Source: Akanthomyces muscarius (lineage: Eukaryota > Ascomycota > Sordariomycetes > Hypocreales > Cordycipitaceae). Taken from it: a stretch of DNA of 64,000 bases. Each line of letters begins with the position of its first letter. Position 1 is the stretch's first letter. The stretch lies in NCBI RefSeq assembly GCF_028009165.1, contig NC_079244.1:3472001-3536000 (forward strand), in the 5' to 3' direction. Shown in pieces: positions 55,213 through 64,000 of this stretch. Both the position numbers and the translations under genes were made by a program. The notes below the pieces were generated by a model. It searched no databases. It saw only the letters and a list, made by a program, of their open reading frames with translations, and was not told where the DNA came from.

Positions 55213-57937
55213 CTATTTAAACACTGTGCTTCCCAGGCGCTCAATCTCGCGCCCTTCCTGCGTGCCCCGGCCCGCCAGCTCCAGCAGGCGCTGCCACGAC
55301 TCCGCGTCCTTTACCCGTACAGCCTCTTCTGCCGCCTTGACGCGCATGCCGCACGCCTCGTACATTTTTATCGCGTCGCCCGGCTCCAGGCCTGTGCACT
55401 TGGGCACAAACTGCGCCGCAAGTCGTGGATTGCCTGCTTGCAGAGTGAGATTGTAGAAAGGCTGTCACCAGTATTAGCAGGACTATACCAAATCGATACC
55501 GTCATGATAGCACATACCTTCCAACCAATAGGGCTCTTCTTTGCCTTGGCGATATCCTCAATCTCGTGCCACTCACGCTTGGCAACGAGTGCCTGCAGGC
55601 GAATCCACCACGCCACCTTGTCCGGGACGCGAAACTCGCTTTGTATCTTCTTGGCGCGACCGTTGTAGCCAAGCTGGATGAGCTTGGCCATGGTCTCGTT
55701 CACGCTCAGACCGTAAAACTTTTCTGTCAGGTCGCGGTCCAGGGCTTCCTGCATGCGCAGCAAGGCCGATGCTTCTTTGATGGCATGCGCTTCCACCGAC
55801 GCTTCTTTCGCATCAGACAAAAGTTTCCCGGCAAGGGCCAGCTTATCTACCGTGGTTCGCACATCGGATTGGTGAAGCGACTCTTGGATAAACACATTGG
55901 CACCATCTACACGACGGTCATCCTGGTAGTATAGGTCTTTCAGCATGGCATTATCGCGTTTTTGCAGTGCCGATGCTTCAACGAGTGCTGTGGCCGAAGG
56001 CCGCGAGTTGATGATGCGGAAGAACTGCGACGGCGCTGTCTTTGCCTTCAAGTGTTGGAGGACAAACAGGATCAAGTCTGTATCACCACTTTCAACAGCC
56101 TTGTCTAGCGCGAGCTCATCCTCTTCCATGTCGAGCAGAAGCGGTACCTGTTTGCCGCCTCGGGGCTCGTGGTTCAGCAGTTCGGTCGCTAGTCTGCTGC
56201 GGCCTTCGTGGTGTGCAGCGCGAGCTATCTCTTCGAAAGAGATGCCGGCCTTGCCCGATAGGCGCTCGACTACTAGCCGGCAAACGCTATCGTCGTCTTC
56301 CGTGCCGATGCGTACCTTGGATGACGCCCAGTGAGTATATATGCTATCAGAAGGCAGCTTCAAGTATGATGCAATCTTGAGAGCTAGTTGGTACTCGTGC
56401 CGCGTCAAGAGGCGGTTAATGAGACGCTCTGGTGTGAGTTGCTGGTATTGCTCAAAGGAGATGGTTATTCCGATTTTATAAAAGCGGACAGCGGTTAGCA
56501 CGCGCAGAGTCGTGCACATGTCCACAAAGTCATCGCTATTGTATATATCGAGGACCGACTTGCCAAAGGAGGCAGCCTTGAGAAGGCGCTTCTGCCAGTT
56601 GGTGTCAAGCTCACGTCCAGCGGCATTGACACAGGTGTCAACTGCTTCTGTCAAGTTCGGCCTAATAAGCTGGATGTAATCGTCTGCCTTGGGTGACTCG
56701 AGCTCCAGCTGGCCAACAGCATCCAGCAATATCGATGCCGGCGACGATTCTGTGGCAGCACCGAAAGCCTGAATCGTGGCATCCGGTACTCTTTCGAGAA
56801 ACTCGCAAAAGTCATTTGTAATTAAGCGCGCGCCATCAGGCTCTAAGACGCCATCAGTACAATACTAGCGGGGTGACACGTGCGGCAAACTCACCGGAGA
56901 TGACATGGACACGCGTGGTGTCGTATATATACGAAGCTGACTGATCACCGGGACCAATGATGTGGACTTCGTCCTCCCACGCAATGATGGCATCAGAACC
57001 GCACCATTCGACGTACTGCGGCGTTGTCTTGGAGTCCGACTCGTGCACAAACTCGAGATCCTGCAGGTCGCTCGACGTGACATGAGCCTTGCCCTCCTTG
57101 GCATAGAGCGTCACGAAGCGTCCGTCGGGCGATACGCTAATGTGGCTCAGATCGCCAAACTCGGGGAGGCGATCCTCACACTCTGCGGCGTCGAGAACGT
57201 AGACTGTCGATGCAATGCTCATAAGAACCTCGACGGAGCGCGACTGGGTATATGCCGGGGGTACAATGGCCCAAGCACTAACCTCACCACTTGGCGGCGT
57301 GGCGAGGAGCTTGGGGCGCGGCTCCGTGTATGAAGTGACTGTGACGAGCGTGTTGTTGCCGAGCAGAGCCACCATACCGCTGCTGTAAAATCTGCTCAAA
57401 ACGTCAGCAACACAAAATATACATGTGCAGAAGTCCTCATAAGAAGCAGCATACCGGCAAGATTCAACGCCATAGTTGTCTGCGCCATGACCGAGGGAAA
57501 AGTGGCTAAAGTCACCCTGCAAGTCGTAGCAGCGGACATGGCCGTCGGCGGCCACGACGAGCAGCGTCTCGGCGTCGGACCAGCCCAGGCCCTTGATGGC
57601 GCCCTTGTCCCATGCTATGCTGCGGAGCTTCTGCCCGGCGAGGCTGTACATATCTATAGACGGCTTGGACGACTTGCCGGGTTGGTGGGCCTGAAGCTTG
57701 GTCTCATCCGGCCAAAGGGCTGTAGGCTGCCGTTAGCACGGCGACAGAGAGGCGTCATTCATCGCATAAATAGGGCAGTGGTGTCGACGTACCTAGAGCG
57801 CCTGCATAGGGAGCACCGGCGACGATATAAGTGTCCAGGTCCAGGCTCTCGTCGAAAATGGACGTGTACTGCTGTGTCTTGCGAAACCACCGCTCGCCAA
57901 CACGCTCCCATTCGGCCTTTGCGTGAAGCGTGTCCAT
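55213..57937 (-). CDS. vps16: Vacuolar protein sorting protein Vps16
   Basis: Five exons: 57937-57793, 57719-57455, 57391-56895, 56842-55518 and 55461-55213, giving 826 residues, the expected length. The N-terminus (WERVGERWFRKTQQY) and the following WD-like segments (IAWDKGAIKGLGWS, LLVVAADGHVRCYDLQGD, PQYVEWCGSDAIIAWED) form the beta-propeller. The C-terminal alpha-solenoid contains LLDAVGQLELESPKADDYIQLIRP, LLTRHEYQLALKIASYL and MAKLIQLGYNGRAKKIQSEF, characteristic of Vps16. The protein is a core subunit of HOPS/CORVET and binds Vps33 for SNARE-mediated fusion at endosome and vacuole, including fusion of autophagosomes. Each intron restores frame and conserved sequence. It is divergently paired with atg16. 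Confidence 0.93.
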
Positions 57938-58306
57938 GTTCCGGAAGCTATCTCATTATGAGCCCAGATAAACTGATTAATTGTCCTCTGTGCCGTGGGG
58001 CGCCACCACTTGTCGAATCCTGCAGTAAAAAGGCAGATATGACGGTTGAAGCTCCAAGCTCCAAGCTCCAGGGAGCTTCGCTGCCGCCTGCGCGTCATTG
58101 CGTCACGGCTATTTTACGGCTAACCAGCCCCCGACCGTCTACTATCGTCACTGCTGTGGGCGCTGTAGTTCGGCGATCAAGCTGCCCCACCAGAGCTTCT
58201 TGGTTGCGCTACAGCAGCTGTAACTATCTAATGAGGGGCAATCTTGCGTCGTGAGACAATCCCCATTCACCATTCTACATGCCGCCGAGCACAGAATTTA
58301 TCGAAG
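57938..58306. promoter_or_regulatory. Shared divergent promoter of vps16 and atg16
   Basis: Only 369 bp lie between the two start codons, so both core promoters and 5' UTRs must overlap or abut. A near-direct AGCTCCAAGCTCCA repeat occurs at about 58050-58068. No specific binding site is assigned. Confidence 0.55.
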
Positions 58307-59051
58307 ATGCCAAACTGGAGAGAAGAATACCTCACGTCCCTCAAGGGATCTGGGATGAACCACCCAGTCAATATGGAGCTGGTACAGACATGTATGAAAT
58401 ATCATACACCACCAATACGAGAGATCCAGAGACTAAAGTCGTGGGTACACCCTAGGCTCGCAGATGGCAGACAGGATATCGGCATTGGAAGCCGAGCGGT
58501 CATCATTAGAAGCGCAACTAGCACCGCCCAAGCCACCACCATCAGGCAGCAAAAAGCCAGCCCAAGACGCTTCGCCGTCCAGCAACGACGCAGGCACGGC
58601 GCAGCTGCGGCACGACCTGGCCGAGGCGCTGCGCTCCAAGGGCACGACGGAGGCGCGTCTGCGCGCCGCCGAGGAGGAGCTCACCAAGCTGCGCTCCAGG
58701 GGCAAGGAAGACGCGCGGTCCGTCCGCGATCTCACGGCCGACAGGGCGACGCTGACCACGCGGCTCAAGGACCGCGAGTACGAGCTGCGTGAGAAGCGCA
58801 AGCTTCTCGAGGTACGTCGCACCACCAAATACCTTGGAGCCTCAGTTTGAAGAGCGGGGGCCGTGTGCTAACTCGTGTGTGTGCAGCAAGTACAAGACGA
58901 GATGATTACGCTCAATCTCCAGGTCTCCATTGCGGAAAAGGAGAGAGACAAGGTCAAAAAGGAAAACAAAGAGCTCGTCGACCGCTGGATGAAGCGCATG
59001 GCGCAAGAAGCCGACGCCATGAACCTTGCAAATGAGCCAAGCCCACGATGA
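58307..59051 (+). CDS. atg16: Autophagy protein Atg16
   Basis: Three exons, 58307-58391, 58456-58811 and 58887-59051, give 201 residues. The start MPNWREEYLTSLKGS is the Atg5-binding helix of Atg16. After QTCSQMADRISALEAERSSLEAQL comes a long coiled coil (about residues 30-185) interrupted by a Pro/Ser linker (PPKPPPSGSKKP). The end MKRMAQEADAMNLANE is typical of fungal Atg16, which lacks the WD40 domain of the animal protein. Atg16 dimerises and joins Atg12-Atg5 to direct Atg8 lipidation on the phagophore. An upstream ATG at 58279 is in another frame and was not used. The tgc codon split by intron 1 restores QTCSQMADRI exactly. Confidence 0.9.
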
Positions 59052-59309
59052 TGATCTCTGCTTCTTTACTAATCCGGCTTGAACGACTTATTTTGTTTAC
59101 GACTACAACGAAGACATGTCACGACCCAGCCAGCATTTTCGCTATAAGAGAAGAATATGGAGTATTTATTTGTATGCAGTCCCGCTACCACAAAAAAAAA
59201 AGGCTTCATCCCTTTGAGGGAAAAAACAGCACAAGAACCCCGACACGCCTTTCCTACCTACCAAAGCCATACAAAAGAACCAAAGACACGAAAAAGAGAC
59301 TAGAGCAGT

Positions 59310-60892
59310 CTATTTTCGTGTGGAAATGTAATACGGCCCTCCGGCATTGGTCCAGCTGACGTATCCCTCGGGGTATGCGCACTCCTCCACGTCCAATATC
59401 GTGCTGCCGACGTCGTTGATGTTGTGGCTGCTGTGGCCGTCCGTCACAAAGGACCTTAGCGAGATGATTTTGCACCCGCTCTTCAGGTCCAGAAACATGC
59501 GCACCAGGTCGTCGTTGAGCTGCGACGTAAACGCTTTATTATTGACGAGCACAACGTCCGCCCGCTTCAGGGCGTCATGTATCACCAGATTCTTGCGAAA
59601 GTCACCCTGCTCTAGGTGCGTCTTGCCGGGGAGGATGCCCCAGAGCTTGCAGCGCGCCCTGAATTCGCGGTTTTGGGCGTCGGCCAGCTTGCAGGCATTG
59701 TCCATCATCTCGCAGCCGACGCTCTCGCAGCCAATTTCCAGCGCGGCCTGCAGCACCACGTTGCCAACGCCGGAGCCGAGGTCGACAAAGACTTGGTCGG
59801 ATGTCATCTTTAGCTGCTCGACCAGCAGCTTGGTGACAAACGGGTGTAGCAGCTCGCCGTACACATAGTCGGTGCCGTTTTCGTACTTGGAGAGGAGCTC
59901 CACGTGCGGAGCGACGGTTCGGTCGTATATTTGATCGAGGATAAAGGCGACGAGGTGGGCGGGTAGTTCGTGCAGCCTGTCGAGGTTCTTGGCGATGATG
60001 CCGTCCTCGACGAGGTTTTGGAGGGTCTGGTTGTACTCGTGGATGGCGGCTTTGAAGCCGGTTAGATCCTGGATGTTTCTGTTGGAGGCCTTTTCGAGTC
60101 TTCGAATGATGCCCCCATTCTGGTTGGTAAAGGGCTCAGCTTCGCCTTCTGTGAGGTACGTCTCGGCCACAAGTTGCACGATACGGATGCTAGCCTGCAC
60201 CGCGTCAATCTTGTCTTTGCCCCAGACCAATTCGAATCTAGGGAGTTAGTTGTTAGTAGCGCCTAAAAAGAAGAAACTAGGACCGAGTTTGATCGGCGGA
60301 GCTGGCTTGCAACATACTTTTCGCGTGGTTGAGGGCTGGGATATTGCATTTCTATTGCAACATCCTCTTTTTGAGCCCCCATGACCGGGACGCACTTGGT
60401 CTCTAGCGAGGCGACGTCGACGGCGTGCACAAACTTGAGACCAGCCTCGGGCTCCTCGTAGGCGTCAATGTCGCGCAGCTGGCGGTTGAGGTCGGCCATG
60501 TCCTGCTCCTGGCCCTTGCGCGGGCGCTTGCGGGTGTCGAGGCTCATCCAGCCTCCATCATCCTCGTTGTCGCTGTCCTTGTCAAAGGTGACGCGCTCGA
60601 CGACGGGGGATCTGCGGATCGGGGTGGTGCCGGCCTTGCGCTTGCGCTCGAGGCGGCGCTCGTCCGACGACGAGGGGTAAGGCGAGTGGCTCTTCTGACG
60701 CGGTGTGGTGGCGGGCTTGGGCGAGGAACGGTGGAGGGACGGGGAGCGCGACGATGACGACGAGGCTTTCGAGAGGGCGGCTTGTGGCTTGGGCTTGGGT
60801 TTCGGAGCAGGTCGCTCGACCGTGACTTTTTCGATGCGGATCTTGGGCGGGTCGACCTTGAACTTGTTGCCTTTTCCGCCGAGGAGAGGCAT
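59310..60892 (-). CDS. dot1: Histone H3-K79 methyltransferase Dot1
   Basis: Two exons, 60892-60318 and 60237-59310, give 500 residues. The N-terminal 190 residues are basic and Ser/Pro-rich (PKPKPKP, many SSS runs) and should bind DNA or nucleosomes. The catalytic half has the Dot1 order: [43 protein letters not shown] (about 315-322), the SAM-binding DLGSGVGN (about 344-351), [30 protein letters not shown] and the C-terminal [13 protein letters not shown]. It methylates Lys79 of H3 on the nucleosome surface and acts in silencing and DNA-damage checkpoints. The splice AA/A joins QPREK to FELVWGKDK and restores frame. The gene converges with atg16, 258 bp apart. Confidence 0.94.
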
Positions 60893-62153
60893 CGTGACCG
60901 CGGAGGAGGCGGAGGCGGAGACGGAGGAGGAGGAGGAGGAGGAGGAGGAGGAGGAGGGGTGGGTGAATGCGCCGGCGCGACGGCGTCTGCGGGAAAGAAG
61001 AGCAAACCCAGATGTGCTTTGCGTCGTCGGCTCTATATCTATGCAGTGACGGGCCGGCAGCGAGGTGTCGGGCGGCGGCGCTGCGTCGAGGCAAGGCGAT
61101 GGGATGGTCTTTGTCGGCGCGGTCGAAGGTGGTCACAAGACTGGGGCCGGTTCTCGGGCGTGACAGTGAATAGAAACTGACGGGGTGGAATATGGGTACA
61201 AGAATGAGAAAATAGAAGAGTGAATGGGGAAAAAAATGAAGAAGAAAGCGTATGCAGAATTAAGGACAGTAGCCAAAATGCGGCAATGGGATAGTAAAGA
61301 AGAAGAAGCCGAGAATATCCAAGTTTTTACACTCGTGTACCGTTTGGCAAGTGTAGGTAAGACGGGGGGGGTGGACGAGTGGGCAAAGACAGAGGCGGGA
61401 GGCAGAGACGGGCCAGGACAGGACAGGACAGGCCAAGAAAGACCCTGGTGACGTGGGGTCTGGGTTTTTTTTTTTCCTCTAATATTTTTTTAGGCCTGGG
61501 CCTGCCGACTGCGCCGCCCGTTGTACTTTACCTTGACCTATTTAGAGAGCCTTTCTAGCTGGTGGGTTGGTTGGCTGCCTGCTTTGTCTGCCTTTTGCCG
61601 CGGCCTGCCTGCCAACCAGTTTCCTTTCCGAGGATCCACCTACCCTGCACCAACCCTAACCCACCTTTTTGCCATCGCGGATCGTGCGATTTTTCTCTCT
61701 CTCTTCGTCTACGAATGACTCTTGTGCTGTGATGCCGCGGTATCCGTGATGCGGAAAATCGTGTAAAACGCCCTGTCGGGTGTCGGCGGTGCTGCACGTC
61801 GGGTAAGTAAGTGGGTGGTGGAGGCGGGCCACCACGTATGCACGAGAGACTGGAGTCGAATCGCCGCTAATGCTGCCCAACTTGGCGGGCCTACGATGTG
61901 ACATGAAAAGCAAGTCCGCGGAGAGTAACTATGGGCTCGAATTGCCACGGTTTTGCTCTGAAAGGAGATTCTTCATGATTTCTCTCTCTCTCCCAGGTTT
62001 TACCCGGTTATTTTAGCATTCGCTGTCCCGCCAACAGGACTATCGCTACCTGTTCAAACTGACACCCGTGACTCTGCACATATGCCTGTCCCCCTCCCCG
62101 CTTCCCCCGGTCCTGCACAGGCCTCAGATCCTGCATCTCTCTAACAACGTCAA
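60893..62153. promoter_or_regulatory. Upstream region of dot1 and 3' flank of an unknown gene
   Basis: About 1.26 kb. Next to the dot1 start codon is a GGA repeat (CCT on the coding strand), followed by GA-rich and T-rich tracts up to 61480. The rest has no supportable gene. It should contain the dot1 promoter and the 3' UTR of the minus-strand gene that ends at 62154. Confidence 0.45.
60923..60957. repeat. (GGA)n trinucleotide repeat in the dot1 leader
   Basis: About eleven to twelve consecutive GGA units, reading TCC on the dot1 coding strand, 31-65 bases upstream of the dot1 start codon. It is likely in the 5' UTR or core promoter, and length variation between strains is expected for such a tract. 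Confidence 0.9.
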
Positions 62154-62963
62154 TCAACGACTTCCCTGGCTGCTGGAAGACGAACTGTCGCTGCCCACCC
62201 TTGTCTTTCTCGAGCGCCAGAAAAGCAGCCTGCTCGCCCACGTAGACCGACGCCGACGCCGGCCGCTATAAAAGCTGCGAACGTTTTCCAACGATGGTTT
62301 CCGCTTCACTTTGCGCGTCTTCTCATTGCCACTCTCGGCATCAGAAACCCTGTAGACTCCAAGAGGAACACCATCACCCTGCCGATTTTCCGGGAGCCGG
62401 CGACCGGGAGTGTTCCATATGCGAGCGTAGCCTAGACTGTTGGCCTTGGCAAAAGATACATCGGCCGCATATGCGTAGACGAGAGCCGTCGTCCAGGGAT
62501 AGTCGGGAAAGGGCCGCCGGAGCGAGCCGGCGATGTATGCCAGCTTCTGGACCATGGCTCCCAGGCACTCCTGCTGCTGCGACCCGGCACCAGCCTCGCT
62601 GCCATCGCAGCCTGGGCACTGCAGCGTCGGAAGACCGGCGCCAAGGCCGTCGACCGCAGGCCATAGACTCGCTAGAGTGCAGTCGTCCTCCACCATGTCT
62701 GCATGCTGCCTGACGTCCTCAGCGACAGATTGGCGGCCGAATCTTGCGCTCTTGGCTCGCACTTGCCACGCGCGCCACACGAGGCCATTCCAAGACGATG
62801 CTTCCAAGGGGGGAGGCGGGGCTATGCCGGCTGCCCGTTCGAGAACGACGATGCGTTTCTGGATGTTGGACACCGAAAGGTCGTGAGCATCACCTGGCAG
62901 CCGAAGCTGATGGCAGCCCTCGAGATAGGCAATCAAAGATGCGCATTTGGTTACTGCTTCCAT
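62154..62963 (-). CDS. Protein of unknown function with a C-terminal FWRS(R/K)K motif
   Basis: A single exon of 269 residues if translation starts at MEAVTKCASLIAYL (ATG at 62963). The frame is open upstream to 63218, but that part reads like leader sequence. I do not recognise a family. The N-terminal half is mixed and helical-looking; the middle has LQCPGCDGSEAGAGSQQQ and AYIAGSLRRPFPDYPWTTALVYAYAAD. The C-terminus is very basic (SGRRRRRSTWASRLLFWRSRK) and ends in a Ser run. The W-x5-FWRS(R/K)K-x-R-x-G segment recurs at the C-terminus of the next minus-strand gene, which is the best evidence that this frame is real. Confidence 0.5.
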   Translation of the reverse strand: MEAVTKCASLIAYLEGCHQLRLPGDAHDLSVSNIQKRIVVLERAAGIAPPPPLEASSWNGLVWRAWQVRAKSARFGRQSVAEDVRQHADMVEDDCTLASLWPAVDGLGAGLPTLQCPGCDGSEAGAGSQQQECLGAMVQKLAYIAGSLRRPFPDYPWTTALVYAYAADVSFAKANSLGYARIWNTPGRRLPENRQGDGVPLGVYRVSDAESGNEKTRKVKRKPSLENVRSFYSGRRRRRSTWASRLLFWRSRKTRVGSDSSSSSSQGSR

Positions 62964-63418
62964 GGTGTCGTTAGCCGTGCGAGGTAATCCAAAAGATGCT
63001 CGAGAAAAACAAAAGATGAAGAACAAGAAGGGGAAAGAATACACACAAATGGAAGCCTTCTGCGGCTGAGCCCAATGTGCAGAAATCACAGCTTGGGCAG
63101 CGGGGCACGCGGTCTTGCTGCATCGGCAAGTCTCAGCCACCTCCCAGATTACAGTGCTAATTGGACAGGCGTCACTTTTCACAGCAACGAAGAACTGTGG
63201 GCGATGAAAGGTATCCACGCCCGAGAATCTCCCAGTGTGCAGGTGCTGCTACCTTTCACGCTCCTCCGTTGGCTCACAGTCAATGGTATGCTGCCACACA
63301 ATACATCGACCTCACGAGAGAAGGGTAAACAAAATGGCATTAAAGCAAAAACTCATAACTAGTCTAGCAAATGATCACCTTCCTAGCAAATGGTCCCCTT
63401 CCACTGTACATTGTTAAC
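62964..63418. other. Spacer between two minus-strand genes
   Basis: 455 bp containing the presumed promoter/5' UTR of the gene starting at 62963 and the 3' UTR of the gene ending at 63419. No other feature seen. Confidence 0.4.
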
Positions 63419-64000
63419 TCACACCGACGCTCTACCCCCTGACCTAGCCTTCTTGGACCGCCAAAACTTCACCTTCTTCACCCAGGCAGACTTGTCAGAA
63501 GTCGGCCCTTGCGATGCCTCTGGAGCCGGTGATACCCTCGCAGCAGCTGGAGACGGCTTCGGAATCAATGATGATGGCTTCGGAGCTGGCGATACAAATC
63601 CAGCATGGGGATCTCTGTTCACCCCAACAGGCCAACGACGCGGCAGCATCTCAGAGATGCTGGGCGCGGCCGAGGGTTCATCTACCAACAAGTCAACTCC
63701 CGGTGCGCTGTTTCCCGCAGGGCCAGAACGAGCCTGCTCAGAAATATTGACGAGGAACGCCGCCTCCGTCTCGGACGGATCGCGATTCAATGTGTTGAAT
63801 TCGAGACCCGACGCTTGTGCAATGTCTTGATTGAAATCGTCGCCTTCAGGAAAATTGTCATCAAAGGTCGCCGCGTGAGACGAGCTCTGATTGAACGCAG
63901 CGCCCGGAGAGACGTCTTGATCAAGTGCGGCGCCTTGGTAGGCGTTGCAATCGCAGGTGCCTCTGTGATACTCGTGCTCTTGGACGGCATCATCGCGGAG
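63419..64000 (-). CDS. Partial protein of unknown function with the same C-terminal FWRS(R/K)K motif
   Basis: The frame is open from the right edge of the window to a stop at 63419-63421, giving the last 193 residues of a protein whose start lies outside. The visible part begins Asp/Gln/Asn-rich with loose repeats (GAALDQDVSPGAAFNQ, FPEGDDFNQDIAQ). It continues with an Ala/Pro/Ser-rich linker (SPAPKPSSLIPKPSPAAARVSPAPEAS) and ends in a basic WVKKVKFWRSKKARSGG segment. That ending aligns with the C-terminus of the neighbouring unknown protein. The composition suggests a largely disordered protein. No domain is recognised. An intron inside the visible part cannot be ruled out but is not needed. 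Confidence 0.5.
   Translation of the reverse strand, partial: LRDDAVQEHEYHRGTCDCNAYQGAALDQDVSPGAAFNQSSSHAATFDDNFPEGDDFNQDIAQASGLEFNTLNRDPSETEAAFLVNISEQARSGPAGNSAPGVDLLVDEPSAAPSISEMLPRRWPVGVNRDPHAGFVSPAPKPSSLIPKPSPAAARVSPAPEASQGPTSDKSAWVKKVKFWRSKKARSGGRASV

Noticed and set aside
1..64000. tRNA, 5S rRNA, CRISPR arrays and complete transposons
   Set aside because: I scanned for GGTTCGANTCC-type B boxes, regularly spaced short repeats and transposase or reverse-transcriptase motifs and found none that hold up. A dedicated tRNA/repeat program could still find weak cases.

Overview
The window looks like a nuclear segment of a filamentous ascomycete, probably a sordariomycete of the Hypocreales type. 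The evidence is short introns (about 47-150 bp) with GT...AG ends and CTAAC-like branch sites, CT-rich 5' leaders, GC-rich third codon positions, and full-length fungal housekeeping genes (Ras, Rpn1, Rio2, Mtr10, Vps16, Atg16, Dot1, cytochrome P450 reductase). No rRNA, tRNA, CRISPR, bacterial operon or recognisable complete transposon was found. Family assignments come from reading motifs by eye; no database was searched. Exon joins were chosen so that splice signals, phase and family sequence agree.

Layout. 1-5.3 kb: no supported gene; probably the upstream region of a Ras GTPase gene (5274-6217). 7.3-11.1 kb (minus): a 1266-residue cysteine-rich protein with at least two tandem Zn2Cys6-like clusters. 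12.0-13.9 kb (minus): a decayed HNH-like/aminoglycoside-phosphotransferase-like fusion gene. 14.3-19.4 kb (plus): an acyl-protein-thioesterase-like hydrolase, a monocarboxylate-type MFS transporter and an HSL-type alpha/beta hydrolase. 20.3-20.7 kb: a tandem repeat in front of a Clr5-ankyrin gene (20905-24683) that appears to use a GC-AG intron. 24.8-31.0 kb (minus): a GNAT-like protein, the importin Mtr10/transportin-3 and 5-formyltetrahydrofolate cyclo-ligase. 33.0-36.1 kb: an OPT oligopeptide transporter. 36.5-43.5 kb: Rpn1, Rio2 and a two-RRM RNA-binding protein. 43.5-47.3 kb: no supported gene. 47.3-49.5 kb (minus): NADPH-cytochrome P450 reductase. 49.5-53.5 kb: a gene-poor stretch holding a frameshifted agmatine-deiminase-like relic. 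53.5-55.0 kb: a BAHD-like acyltransferase. 55.2-60.9 kb: Vps16, Atg16 and Dot1. 62.2-64.0 kb: two minus-strand proteins of unknown function that share a C-terminal motif; the last runs off the window.

Organisation. Conserved genes (Ras, 26-43 kb, 47-49 kb, 55-61 kb) alternate with accessory stretches (7-25 kb, 49-55 kb, 61-64 kb). The accessory stretches hold both decayed genes, the tandem repeat and most of the unknown proteins. Two head-to-head pairs share short promoters: Rpn1/Rio2 (487 bp) and Vps16/Atg16 (369 bp). The second pair joins vacuolar fusion with autophagosome formation, so co-regulation is plausible. No polyketide synthase, NRPS or terpene synthase is present, so the 14-19 kb hydrolase/transporter group cannot be called a biosynthetic cluster.
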